Source: a virus. From it: a stretch of 26,330 nucleotides of DNA. The translations under genes were made by a program, and so were the position numbers. The stretch covers positions 1 to 26,330 of IMG/VR virus record IMGVR_UViG_3300048592_001229; one strand, written 5' to 3'. The notes beneath the pieces were generated by a model. That model saw nothing but the letters and a program-made list of their open reading frames with translations, did no database searches and was not told the origin of the DNA. This document shows, piece after piece, positions 1 through 6,390 of this stretch (position 1 is the first letter of the stretch; every line of letters begins with the position of its first letter).

Positions 1-527
1 TCCCCTCCCCCCCTGCCCGGGGGGGTAGGGGGGGTACTTGGGTTCTCTGGGTTCGGGGGGCCAAAACGGCCCGGGTTGGAGTCCGAATCGGCCCGGGTTG
101 GCGCTCCAACGGGGGCCGATTCGTCCCGGGACGATCCGGCCCGGGTTGGCTCGTCATCGGGGGCCGATCCGGCCAGGGTTGCAGGCTCAACGGGGGCCGA
201 TTCGTCCCGGGACGAATCGGCCCGGGTTAGGACCTGGCCGAGGGTCCCGTGGGCGACCTCGGGCGCCAGCTCGTAGCGCCTCGCGACTCGCCCCCGGGAC
301 CGGTGGAGGCACCGGATCACGCCCATCTCCTCGAGGTCGCGGAGCGCGCGGCGAGTGTGCCGCTCGTCGACCCGCGCGAGCTCGGCGATCCGCTCGACGG
401 TCGGCCAGGCCACGCCGTCTCGGGAGTGGATCGTCAGCACCCACAGCACGCGCAGCTGGCGCGCCGTGAGGTCGGCGAAGCGGTCGTCCGCGACGATCGC
501 GGCCATGCGGTCCAGGACTCCGATCAT
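1..527 (-). CDS. Replication initiator-like winged-helix protein (partial, C-terminus off the window)
   Basis: The frame is open from ATG at 527 to the left edge, giving 175 visible codons. Residues about 20-86 form a winged-helix DNA-binding domain: LTARQLRVLWVL, then ERIAELARVDERHTRRALRDL, then a wing ending in RRYEL. A repetitive acidic/Ser-rich linker follows (about 99-155), then a Pro/Gly-rich stretch (NPSTPPTPPGRGGG). A winged helix plus a low-complexity proline/glycine linker is typical of phage replication initiators such as the lambda O type. The start overlaps the upstream gene by ATGA (524-527), so it is the last visible gene of the leftward early operon. The linker DNA carries iteron-like repeats, which fits an origin inside the initiator gene. 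The replication role is inferred; a transcription regulator is the alternative. Confidence 0.7.
   Translation of the reverse strand, partial: MIGVLDRMAAIVADDRFADLTARQLRVLWVLTIHSRDGVAWPTVERIAELARVDERHTRRALRDLEEMGVIRCLHRSRGRVARRYELAPEVAHGTLGQVLTRADSSRDESAPVEPATLAGSAPDDEPTRAGSSRDESAPVGAPTRADSDSNPGRFGPPNPENPSTPPTPPGRGGG
19..60 (+). other. G-quadruplex-type motif
   Basis: Five runs of three or more G occur on the plus strand (19-25, 28-34, 40-42, 49-51, 55-60) with loops of 2, 5, 6 and 3 bases. This satisfies the usual G3+N1-7 pattern. It sits next to the iterons. It also encodes, on the minus strand, a proline-rich linker, so codon composition alone could produce it. Confidence 0.45.
63..230. 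repeat. Five iteron-like repeats with two 30-bp palindromes inside the initiator gene
   Basis: Five 17-bp units close to GAatCGGCCCGGGTTGG (plus strand) start at 63, 85, 133, 166 and 214, with start-to-start spacing of 22, 48, 33 and 48 bp. Between units lie a perfect 30-bp palindrome (194-223, centred on CCCGGG) and a near copy (113-142) with two mismatched pairs. They encode the repeated peptide element ADSSRDESAPV of the initiator linker. Iterons within an initiator gene are the known design of the lambda origin; origin function here is an inference. Confidence 0.6.
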
Positions 528-1030
528 GCTCTCCTCCGGGTCTGGAGCCGCTCTCGGCCCTCGGGCGTCACCTCGGCGACCATGTCGGTCTGGACCGAGC
601 ACAGCACCTCCGCGGCGAGCTTCGAGACCGTCTTCCGGGCGTGGCGCCGATCCGGCCGCGAGGGCGGGCACCAGGCGCCGTCGTCCCACAGCAGGATGCC
701 GTGCTGCACCAGGTCCTCGAGGGCCGCGGCCTGCTCTGGGGTCAGCTGCTTCCTCTGCGTCGACGAGGCCAGCGCAGCCGGGGCGTTCCAGCGGCCGGGC
801 GTCGACGTCGACCCGAGCTGCCGCCTCCCGGCCTCGGTCAGCGTCACGACCATGCAGCCCTTGGCGACCTGCCGGGACGCGAGCTTCCCCTCGACCAGGG
901 CCGCGATCGCGCGGACACCGATCACGACGCCTGGGGCCCGGTAGCAGCTGTCGAGGTCGACGCGCTGGAGATGGCCGTGCTGCTGCATCGCGCGGAGCGC
1001 GCGCAGCCCGGTGTCGGTGAGACGCTTCAT
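524..1030 (-). CDS. Unknown protein made of two similar winged-helix-like halves
   Basis: This 168-residue protein starts at ATG 1030, overlapping the upstream stop by ATGA, and ends in an ATGA overlap with the initiator gene. The two halves look alike. Residues about 8-72 run from ALRAMQQHGHLQRV to VVTLTEAGRRQL; residues about 100-163 run from ALEDLVQHGILLWDDGAWC to AEVTPEGRERL. The ending with TxEGRxxL is common in wings of winged-helix proteins that stop with a beta hairpin and a terminal helix. Placed just ahead of the initiator it may be a regulator or replication accessory protein. The function is not recognised, and the duplication is judged by eye only. Confidence 0.65.
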   Translation of the reverse strand: MKRLTDTGLRALRAMQQHGHLQRVDLDSCYRAPGVVIGVRAIAALVEGKLASRQVAKGCMVVTLTEAGRRQLGSTSTPGRWNAPAALASSTQRKQLTPEQAAALEDLVQHGILLWDDGAWCPPSRPDRRHARKTVSKLAAEVLCSVQTDMVAEVTPEGRERLQTRRRA

Positions 1031-1245
1031 CGACTGGTCCTCCGGCTGTGGCGCGCCGCGTGCGGGCACGTGGCGAAGTGCGACACGTGCGAGGCGGGCG
1101 CGCGGATCGCCACCGCCTGGCCGCTGTCCGGGTCGAGTTCGAGCTCGTAGACCGGGGCGACCAGGTCGAGCGGGATCACCTTTCCCTCGGGCGTCCGGGC
1201 GAACGTCAGCTCGCGACCGCAGGACTTGCAGGGGCGGCGCGTCAC
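1027..1245 (-). CDS. Small phage zinc-finger protein
   Basis: This 72-residue protein starts with GTG at 1245 (GTGA overlap with the upstream gene). It has a probable zinc site of Cys6, Cys9, His56 and Cys60 in the contexts CKSCGRELTFA and HVSHFATCP. Between them lies a beta-rich stretch (GKVIPLDLVAPVYEL). Small proteins with CxxC at the start and HFxTCP at the end are frequent in phage early regions and are usually annotated only as zinc-finger or hypothetical proteins. A DNA- or protein-binding adaptor role is likely but not shown. The tail RHSRRTSR is basic, compatible with nucleic acid contact. Confidence 0.7.
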   Translation of the reverse strand: MTRRPCKSCGRELTFARTPEGKVIPLDLVAPVYELELDPDSGQAVAIRAPASHVSHFATCPHAARHSRRTSR

Positions 1246-1874
1246 GTTCCGACCTTCCTGAGTGGCTGAGGCCGACGAAGCACCTCTCTCACGGCTTCCG
1301 CCCAGGTGCGACGATGGCCGTCCTCAACCACAAGATCGAGGATCGCACTCAGACGTGCGCATTTCTCCGCGCGTACGAATCCGGTCCACGCCACGAGCTC
1401 CTGGACAATCGACTTCTCCGGCACGATATCGACAGCAAGGCAGACTCCGACGTCGCACGGATCCATCTTGTTAGATCGGCGGGGTTCGGTCACCAGCAGG
1501 AAGACCTGTGGCAACACCACGTCATCGACACTCGCATTGGGGTCCCCGGCCGCAGGAACGCCCTTCCGGAATTCATCGAACGCATAACCCTCGATCCCAG
1601 ACTCCGGGCGCTCGCCGCGGACCAGCCGCGGCTCCTTCATCTGGTAGAACGAGCCATCAATCAGGACACGGTTCGTCCCGTCGCGGACCTCGATGACGCC
1701 GTCGATGCCCTTCTGATCCAGCGCGCGAGAGCACACGTGCAGGCGGACGTCGACGTCGGGCATCTCCGGAAGCTGGCGCTGGAGCTTGTTCGCGAGGTCC
1801 ATCGACCTCGCTATGCGCCGCTCCTTCACCTGGGGATTGTGAGCGAACGACCACGACAGCTGCTTATTCTTCAT
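1242..1874 (-). CDS. Unknown protein in a lower-GC segment, paired with the ParB-like gene
   Basis: This 210-residue protein starts with ATG at 1874, 11 bases inside the end of the ParB-like gene. I do not recognise a family. It is predicted soluble, with mixed alpha/beta character, a central stretch DGVIEVRDGTNRVLIDGS and a later hydrophobic strand (VVLPQVFLLV), but no clear catalytic motif. Base composition is visibly less GC-rich than the tail genes, and codons such as AAT, ATT, TTT and AAA appear that are rare elsewhere in the window. This suggests that it and the ParB-like gene were acquired together. A nuclease or DNA-binding partner is possible but I see no PD-(D/E)xK or HNH signature. 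Confidence 0.6.
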   Translation of the reverse strand: MKNKQLSWSFAHNPQVKERRIARSMDLANKLQRQLPEMPDVDVRLHVCSRALDQKGIDGVIEVRDGTNRVLIDGSFYQMKEPRLVRGERPESGIEGYAFDEFRKGVPAAGDPNASVDDVVLPQVFLLVTEPRRSNKMDPCDVGVCLAVDIVPEKSIVQELVAWTGFVRAEKCARLSAILDLVVEDGHRRTWAEAVREVLRRPQPLRKVGT

Positions 1875-2913
1875 CTGCCCTTACCCCCTTCCGTGTTTCG
1901 CTAAGTGCCTTCCACACGCGCTGCAAGACGGCCTCCTTGTGCCGCAGCTCCAGATCGCGGTGCGCCCGGACCTGACGCAGCAGGGAGACGAATTGCAGGG
2001 CGAAACCATCGACGATCCGTGCTGCGCGCTCCTCCGGATCGACTTTCTGCTTGCCCTTTGGTGGTTCAGTCGCCGATGTGATCGCCTCCGCCCACCGCTG
2101 CGCCGCCAACTCCAGCTGCTCCTCCTTCTTCGCCTGGAAGTCGACGGCTCCGGCCTCCTGGATCTCCTTCGCGCGTTGTTCCCGCGTCCGCTTGCGATCG
2201 TCGGCCGCGATCCTGATGGCAATCTGATCAACGAGAGCCATCTCGTGGTCTGCGACCTGCTGTGCCGATTCAAAGGGGACGCTCAGAGAGTGCGCTGCCG
2301 ATTCCCGAAGCGGTTCGTCGAGCTCCTGCCCCGCAGCGCGCACCCCGACCGTCTCGCCGCCGTGCGCGGTCTTGCGGACACCCCACTTGGTGCCCGGCGT
2401 GGCCGCGGCGACCAGGCGGTCGAGCCCTGAGGCCGTGCGCTCATCCAGACGAACACGTCGCGCGACGTCGGTCCGGGCAGGTTTGTATTCCGATACAACC
2501 TCCCCCGGCCACCCGTGCCGAAGCCGCAGGTAGGCGGCGACGCGGTCGCGCCAGGGTGCGTCCTTGCGGTTGAAGTTGGCGTCGAGGATGTAGCCCTCGA
2601 CGTGCTGCTCGTCCCAGTCGGCGGGCAGGTCAGCGGTCTTCGGCTCGATGCCCAGCTTCGCGCACGCGCGCGCTCGATGCCGGCCGTCGACGATCATCCC
2701 GTGCCACAGGGCCACGGGGACGTCCTGCCCGCGCTCGGAGATGGACTCGGCGAGTCGATCGACGGCCGCGTTGTCGATCGCGAGGACGTCGAGCAACGGA
2801 TGCACAGGCGTACCAGCGATATCGCTAAGCGGCTTCACGCTGGGCGAGGCTTGGCCACGGATCTCGGCCTGCTTGCGCTCCACGGCCTTCCGGAGTTCGT
2901 GGATCTCAGCCAT
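1864..2913 (-). CDS. ParB-like nuclease-domain protein
   Basis: This 349-residue protein starts with ATG at 2913. Residues about 36-100 match the ParB/sulfiredoxin fold: PLLDVLAIDNAAVDRLAESI, then DVPVALWHGMIVDGRHRARACAKLGI, which holds the GRHRxxA nucleotide-binding box. A helical middle region follows, then a long charged, coiled-coil-prone C-terminal half (about 215-349). There is no clear parA next to it, so plasmid-type partition is unlikely. Phage ParB-domain proteins act as DNA-binding or nuclease-like regulators, and CTPase activity is known for several families. GC content is lower than flanking genes. It overlaps the 210-residue unknown by 11 bases, so the two probably work together. 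Confidence 0.8.
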   Translation of the reverse strand: MAEIHELRKAVERKQAEIRGQASPSVKPLSDIAGTPVHPLLDVLAIDNAAVDRLAESISERGQDVPVALWHGMIVDGRHRARACAKLGIEPKTADLPADWDEQHVEGYILDANFNRKDAPWRDRVAAYLRLRHGWPGEVVSEYKPARTDVARRVRLDERTASGLDRLVAAATPGTKWGVRKTAHGGETVGVRAAGQELDEPLRESAAHSLSVPFESAQQVADHEMALVDQIAIRIAADDRKRTREQRAKEIQEAGAVDFQAKKEEQLELAAQRWAEAITSATEPPKGKQKVDPEERAARIVDGFALQFVSLLRQVRAHRDLELRHKEAVLQRVWKALSETRKGVRADEE

Positions 2914-3118
2914 CGTGATCCCCTCCTGTCGCGGCGGTCGGCTGGACGACCTGCGGGCTGGGCGCCGTGCACTTCCGGTGCTCGGCGACGAACTCGTCAC
3001 CGACCTTGGTCAGCAGCCGGGCCGAGCAGGGGAACGACACCTGGACGTAGGCGGCGCAGACCTCGCACTCGAACCGGTGGCGGATCGTCGAGAAGACGAT
3101 GTGGGCCGGATCAGCCAC
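2906..3118 (-). CDS. Mini zinc-finger protein, paralogue A
   Basis: This 70-residue protein starts with GTG at 3118. The start lies in GTGGCTGA, which also contains the stop of the upstream gene. Probable zinc ligands are Cys18, Cys21, His47 and Cys50 (CEVC and AEHRKC). It resembles the next gene upstream in order and spacing of ligands and in the preceding strand (HIVFSTIRHRFEC against HVVYSRTGNLLRC). A tandem duplication is the simple reading. The role is unknown; small phage zinc fingers of this kind may bind host RNA polymerase, nucleases or DNA. Confidence 0.65.
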   Translation of the reverse strand: MADPAHIVFSTIRHRFECEVCAAYVQVSFPCSARLLTKVGDEFVAEHRKCTAPSPQVVQPTAATGGDHDG

Positions 3119-3347
3119 GCTGCACCTCCGCGGCCGCGGCCGGCTGGGCGGTCTCGAGCGCGTGGCGCGCGCGCTCCGCGCAGTCCTGGTGCTCGGCGTG
3201 GAACTGCCGGGAGACCTCGGCGAGGAACCCCAGCGGGATCTGCTCGCGCCAGGCGAGCCGGAGGAACCCCTTGCAGGCCCGGCAGCGCAGCAGGTTCCCG
3301 GTCCGGGAGTAGACGACGTGCTCGGCGGCCTCGATGCGCTCAGCCAA
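3111..3347 (-). CDS. Mini zinc-finger protein, paralogue B
   Basis: This 78-residue protein starts with TTG at 3347, inside TTGGCTGA shared with the stop of the gene before it. No ATG or GTG gives a better start, and the MAER/MADP beginning matches its paralogue. Probable zinc ligands are Cys22, Cys25, His53 and Cys56, in CRAC and AEHQDC. The sequence between them (GFLRLAWREQIPLGFLAEVSRQF) should form a short strand and helix. The function is unknown. The A/B pair differ enough that they probably have separate partners. Confidence 0.65.
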   Translation of the reverse strand: MAERIEAAEHVVYSRTGNLLRCRACKGFLRLAWREQIPLGFLAEVSRQFHAEHQDCAERARHALETAQPAAAAEVQRG

Positions 3348-3588
3348 GGTCCACCCCCAGCGCCACGAGCGCGACGGCGGCGAGCAGGGCGAGGACGACC
3401 AGGCTGCCGACCGCGAGGATGCCGACCTCGGCGCGCCGCTGCCGGTCGGCGCTGGCCGCGATCTCGCGCTCGAGAGCCTCGCGCTCCCGGCGGGCCCGGA
3501 TCAGGGACAACTGCGCGGCGTGGCGCGCGGCGTACTGCAGGCGAACATCGCGCAGGCCCGCACCATCGCGGTCGGGGTGAGCCGTCAT
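3340..3588 (-). CDS. Small protein with C-terminal membrane anchor
   Basis: This 82-residue protein starts with ATG at 3588 (ATGA overlap with the gene before). Residues 25-53 are a charged helix, probably coiled coil (RARREREALEREIAASADRQ). Residues about 55-78 are one hydrophobic membrane helix (VGILAVGSLVVLALLAAVAL) ending four residues before the stop. There is no N-terminal signal, so it is tail-anchored with the helix facing the cytoplasm. It is the third of three consecutive genes with this topology. The function is not recognised. Confidence 0.6.
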   Translation of the reverse strand: MTAHPDRDGAGLRDVRLQYAARHAAQLSLIRARREREALEREIAASADRQRRAEVGILAVGSLVVLALLAAVALVALGVDLG

Positions 3589-3929
3589 GCGCCACCTCCG
3601 AACACGAGCCAGCTCAGGCCGGCGCCAGCGAGGAAGGCGAAGAACGCGACCACGGCGATCGCGACCAGGCACATCGACCCGACCGCGTCGTCGGTGATCT
3701 CCTGGGCCGAGCGGCCCTGGCCGCCGGCGACGAGCGGCGGCGCCACCGCCCCCTGGGGTGCTGGCGAGTCGTCGTAGCCCCAGCGCGGGTAGCCGATCAG
3801 CGGCAGGTCCGGCGGCACGAGCCGCGGCCGGTGCGGCAGGACGACGTAGCCCTGACCGAGGCAGGTCTCGCAGCCGACCTCGGTGTCGAGCTCGCCCGAG
3901 CAGGACGGGCAGGTGGTCAGGTGCGTCAT
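3585..3929 (-). CDS. Zinc-ribbon protein with C-terminal membrane anchor
   Basis: This 114-residue protein starts with ATG at 3929, ATGA-coupled on both sides. An N-terminal zinc ribbon uses Cys7, Cys10, Cys20 and Cys23; the second pair (CETCLGQG) has the DnaJ-type CxxCxGxG form. A proline-rich linker (about 35-70) leads to a single hydrophobic helix at about 86-108, ending shortly before the C-terminus. The zinc ribbon should face the cytoplasm. The same CxxCxGxG form appears in the integrase insert and in the tail chaperone of this phage. The function is unknown; membrane-attached adaptor or exclusion protein are possibilities. Confidence 0.65.
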   Translation of the reverse strand: MTHLTTCPSCSGELDTEVGCETCLGQGYVVLPHRPRLVPPDLPLIGYPRWGYDDSPAPQGAVAPPLVAGGQGRSAQEITDDAVGSMCLVAIAVVAFFAFLAGAGLSWLVFGGGA

Positions 3930-4852
3930 GCGGCACCTCCGCCCCAGACGAAGGCCAAGCCGATCGCGACGACCAGCAGGGTGTTCGCCACCATCACCAG
4001 GCGCAGCGCCAGCCGCAGCCGGTGGACCTGCAGCTCCAGCTGGTCCACCCGGCTGGGCAGACGTTCCATCCAGATCCGGTGCACGCGGTTGCCGGCGGCG
4101 CCGGTGCGCTCCTGGAGATCGGCCAGGTCGCTGCGCAGCCGCTCGACGTCCGCCGAGAGCGCCGCGGTGACGTCGTCGTCCTCGCCACCGAGACGATCGC
4201 CGGCGACCGGCGCCGCCGGGTCGAGGTGCTGGTCGGGGGCGGCGGCGCGCGCGAGGTTCCGCCGGGCCGCGAGCCACCAGTCGAAGCGGAACCCGGGCTC
4301 CGGCTGATCGGCGCCGATCCGGAACACCCGGAACCGGTAGGAGTGGGGTGTCGAGCCCGGGACCATCTGGCCGACGCGGCCGTTCTCGGACCCGTACCGA
4401 TCGAGCGCCTTCACCTCGGCGTCGGCGCGGCTGGCCGCCACCAGCTGAGGAGGGATCCTCAGATCGAACTCGCCGTCGCCAAAGTCATCCACGTCACCGT
4501 GGTGCCAGCGGATCCCGGCGAGCGGCCAGCACTCGACGTCGACCAGGCGGCCACCGACGACCCGAGCCCTGGTCTCGGACGGCCAGGCACCCATCGGAAT
4601 CTCCTCGCCCTCCCTCGAGCCCCACACCTCGACGCTCCTGCCGTGCCAGGTGGGGACCTCGGGAGCCGACCGCGCGGCGGCGGCCGGCGCCGGCGACACG
4701 TCGCCCCCGAGACCCCTCAGCCGGCCGAGCCGGCTCTCGAGTTCGAGCTCGTGGCGCTCGATCGGCGACGTCGAGGCACTCGGGTCCGTGGTGAGGATGG
4801 AGTGCGGAACACGGCTCTCAGAGCCGCTCTCAGGGGCATGGTTGCGCTGCAT
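3926..4852 (-). CDS. Large tail-anchored protein, first gene of the leftward early operon
   Basis: With ATG at 4852 the protein has 308 residues. An internal ATG at 4594 has a much better ribosome-binding site (GAGGAG six bases upstream) and would give 222 residues, so the start is uncertain. The middle contains a Trp/aromatic-rich region (ECWPLAGIRWHHGDVDDF) and the element RFDWWLAARRNLARA. A coiled-coil-prone stretch follows at about 230-280 and a final membrane helix at about 283-303 (LVMVANTLLVVAIGLAFVW). No family is recognised. It overlaps the zinc-ribbon anchor gene by ATGA, and the two together with the next gene form a run of three tail-anchored proteins. Confidence 0.6.
   Translation of the reverse strand: MQRNHAPESGSESRVPHSILTTDPSASTSPIERHELELESRLGRLRGLGGDVSPAPAAAARSAPEVPTWHGRSVEVWGSREGEEIPMGAWPSETRARVVGGRLVDVECWPLAGIRWHHGDVDDFGDGEFDLRIPPQLVAASRADAEVKALDRYGSENGRVGQMVPGSTPHSYRFRVFRIGADQPEPGFRFDWWLAARRNLARAAAPDQHLDPAAPVAGDRLGGEDDDVTAALSADVERLRSDLADLQERTGAAGNRVHRIWMERLPSRVDQLELQVHRLRLALRLVMVANTLLVVAIGLAFVWGGGAA
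4786..4795 (+). promoter_or_regulatory. Possible repressor half-operator near the early operon start
   Basis: CCGTGGTGAG is identical to ten bases of the palindromic operator candidate at 7512-7527. It lies between the two possible starts (4852 and 4594) of the first gene of the leftward operon. No convincing promoter hexamers surround it and the inverted half is missing, so this is a lead only. Confidence 0.25.
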
Positions 4853-4939
4853 GGGAAACGCAGCCTGCCGGACTCAACTCGTGCTGGCGAAGACGCTTGG
4901 GGTGCGCTACAGTGGCACGTCGCGCGCGTGACGCTCACA

Positions 4940-4981
4940 TTCCCAAGCTGGATGTCGAGGGTTCGAATCCCTTCGCCCGCT
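4940..4981 (+). other. attP: Phage attachment site: 3' part of a tRNA-Gly(CCC) gene
   Basis: The block reads as the 3' part of a glycine tRNA. It has anticodon loop TTCCCAA (4940-4946), anticodon-stem 3' strand GCTGG, variable loop ATGTC, T stem/loop from GAGGG (4957) to CCCTT (4973), acceptor 3' strand CGCCCGC and discriminator T at 4981. The bases just upstream (TCACA) cannot pair with GCTGG and no D arm or 5' acceptor strand is present, so this is not an intact tRNA. Integrating phages carry exactly such 3' tRNA copies so that integration restores the tRNA. The stretch 4853-5148 holds no other gene; a TACAGT hexamer at 4908 with a poor -35 is the only promoter hint. Confidence 0.85.
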
Positions 4982-5059
4982 TACGCAAGTCCTTGCGGCT
5001 GCCTCGGTTGGTAGTCTCCGGGTGCGCGGGGATGAGTGCTCCGGCGCTCGTCTCCGCGA

Positions 5060-5070
5060 ACCGTGGTGAG
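5060..5070 (+). promoter_or_regulatory. Possible repressor half-operator upstream of the integrase
   Basis: ACCGTGGTGAG matches eleven consecutive bases of the operator candidate between the repressor and Cro-like genes (7516-7526). It lies about 80 bp before the chosen integrase ATG. The second half is only weakly mirrored (AACC to GGTT). Repression of int by the lysogeny repressor would be logical, but binding is unproven. Confidence 0.3.
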
Positions 5071-5148
5071 GTTTGGAACGTGGGAAGAAGCACGAACGGA
5101 CGTTCCGGGTCGCCGAAGCAGGCGAGGCCTGGCCGTCGCCCTGCGCGC

Positions 5149-6390
5149 ATGGCGAAGGGCATCGAGATCCGCTGGTCGGCGGGTCGATGGGTGTTCCGCG
5201 CGCGGCTGGAGATCGGCGCGCGGGTGATGACCGGACCCTGGCACGAGCGCCAGGAGCTGGCCGTCGAGGATCGTCGTCAGCTGATCCTGAACCGGGAGCG
5301 GCTCCCGGACCGGGTGCTGACCTTCGGGGACGCGCTGGCGCGGGTGGTGGCCGATGCGCGGGAGCGCGGGCTGCCCGAGGCGACGGTGCGGAAGCACTAC
5401 GTCTGCCACACCGACTACCTGTCCCGGGTCTGGCGCGTCGACCTGCGGATGGTCGAGATCGACGCGGCGCAGGTGCGGATGTTCGTCCGCCAGGCCGTCG
5501 AGGAGTGGGGCCGCTCGCCGAACACGCTCCGGCAGAAGGACCTCCCGATCCTCGAGCAGTGCTACCGGGCGGCAGGGCTGAAGAGCCCGGTCGCCGCGGT
5601 CCGCGCCGAGATGCGAAGCCTGCTGAAGCCCCGGCCGCCCCGGATGAAGTTCTTCGAGCCGGCCCAGGTCGTCGAGCTGATCGACCGGATGCGGAACGCG
5701 GAGCTCTGGCACCCGAAGCCCTGCGAGGGGTGTGAGAAGCTCGACGAGGCGGCGGCGGCCGGCTGCCAGGTCTGCGGCGGCTGGGGCACGGTCGACGATC
5801 ACGATCGGCCGCCGCGGTCCCTGCCGGCCCGGGAGGCGGACGCCGACCTGGTCGAGTTCCTGGCGAGCACCGGCGTCCGGTCGGGCGAGCTCGGCCGGGT
5901 GCGCCTCGAGGACGTCGACCTCGAGCGCGGGGCCGTCCACGTGGCGGTCCCGAAGGACAAGGGCAACCCGCGCGACCTGGTCGTGCCGCCGAGCCTGGCG
6001 CCGGTCGTCGAGCGGCTGGTGCGGCGCGCCGAGGGCCTGGCCGCGGAGGGGGCGAACCCGGGCCGGCTGCTGGTGCCGAGCGTCGAGTCGTGGCTCGGGA
6101 ACATCGGCCGCCGCTGGCAGGTCCGACTCCGCGACCGCCGGCTGAGCGGCCGGGCCCTGCGCCACACCTTCGTCACGGGGCTGCTCGTCTCGGGCGTGAA
6201 CCCGAACGACGCCCGCGACCTGGCAGGGCACAAGAGCCTGAAGACGACCGACCGGTACACCCATCTCGTCAGCGGCCGGCGCGAGAGCGCCGCGAAGAAG
6301 TGGTCGGAGCACCTCGAGCTGCTGCGGGAGCAGCAGCGGCCGCCGGCACCCGCCGACGACGAGGATCCTGAGGACGGACCGAGTCCGTGA
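5149..6390 (+). CDS. int: Tyrosine-type phage integrase with inserted zinc ribbon
   Basis: This 413-residue protein from ATG 5149 catalyses site-specific recombination between attP and the host tRNA-Gly gene. An N-terminal arm-binding region (about 1-50) precedes a SAM-like core-binding domain (about 57-155) and a catalytic domain (about 165-392). Visible active-site residues are Arg244 (TGVRSGEL), Lys271 (beta-hairpin KGNPRDLVVP), Arg338 (ALRHTF), His361 (AGHKSL) and Tyr370 (DRYTHL). The first His of the usual HxLRH box is Arg335. Residues 192-209 add a CEGC...CQVC zinc ribbon not found in standard integrases. No strong ribosome-binding site marks the start; in-frame GTG 5080 or ATG 5032 are alternatives. 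It lies directly beside attP and converges with the excisionase gene, overlapping its end by 122 bases. Confidence 0.93.
   Translation: MAKGIEIRWSAGRWVFRARLEIGARVMTGPWHERQELAVEDRRQLILNRERLPDRVLTFGDALARVVADARERGLPEATVRKHYVCHTDYLSRVWRVDLRMVEIDAAQVRMFVRQAVEEWGRSPNTLRQKDLPILEQCYRAAGLKSPVAAVRAEMRSLLKPRPPRMKFFEPAQVVELIDRMRNAELWHPKPCEGCEKLDEAAAAGCQVCGGWGTVDDHDRPPRSLPAREADADLVEFLASTGVRSGELGRVRLEDVDLERGAVHVAVPKDKGNPRDLVVPPSLAPVVERLVRRAEGLAAEGANPGRLLVPSVESWLGNIGRRWQVRLRDRRLSGRALRHTFVTGLLVSGVNPNDARDLAGHKSLKTTDRYTHLVSGRRESAAKKWSEHLELLREQQRPPAPADDEDPEDGPSP

Noticed and set aside
63-230. CRISPR array
   Set aside because: Units are 17 bp with spacing of 22-48 bp, the intervals themselves are related, and the whole region is a translated linker.
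1242-1874. Restriction nuclease call for the 210-residue protein
   Set aside because: No PD-(D/E)xK, HNH or GIY-YIG residues could be placed; naming it would be a guess.
1864-2913. Plasmid-type partition system
   Set aside because: No ParA-type ATPase gene lies nearby, and the integrase/attP indicate chromosomal lysogeny.
4861-4981. Complete tRNA-Gly gene
   Set aside because: No 5' acceptor strand, D arm or pairing 5' anticodon stem exists upstream; only the 3' part matches.
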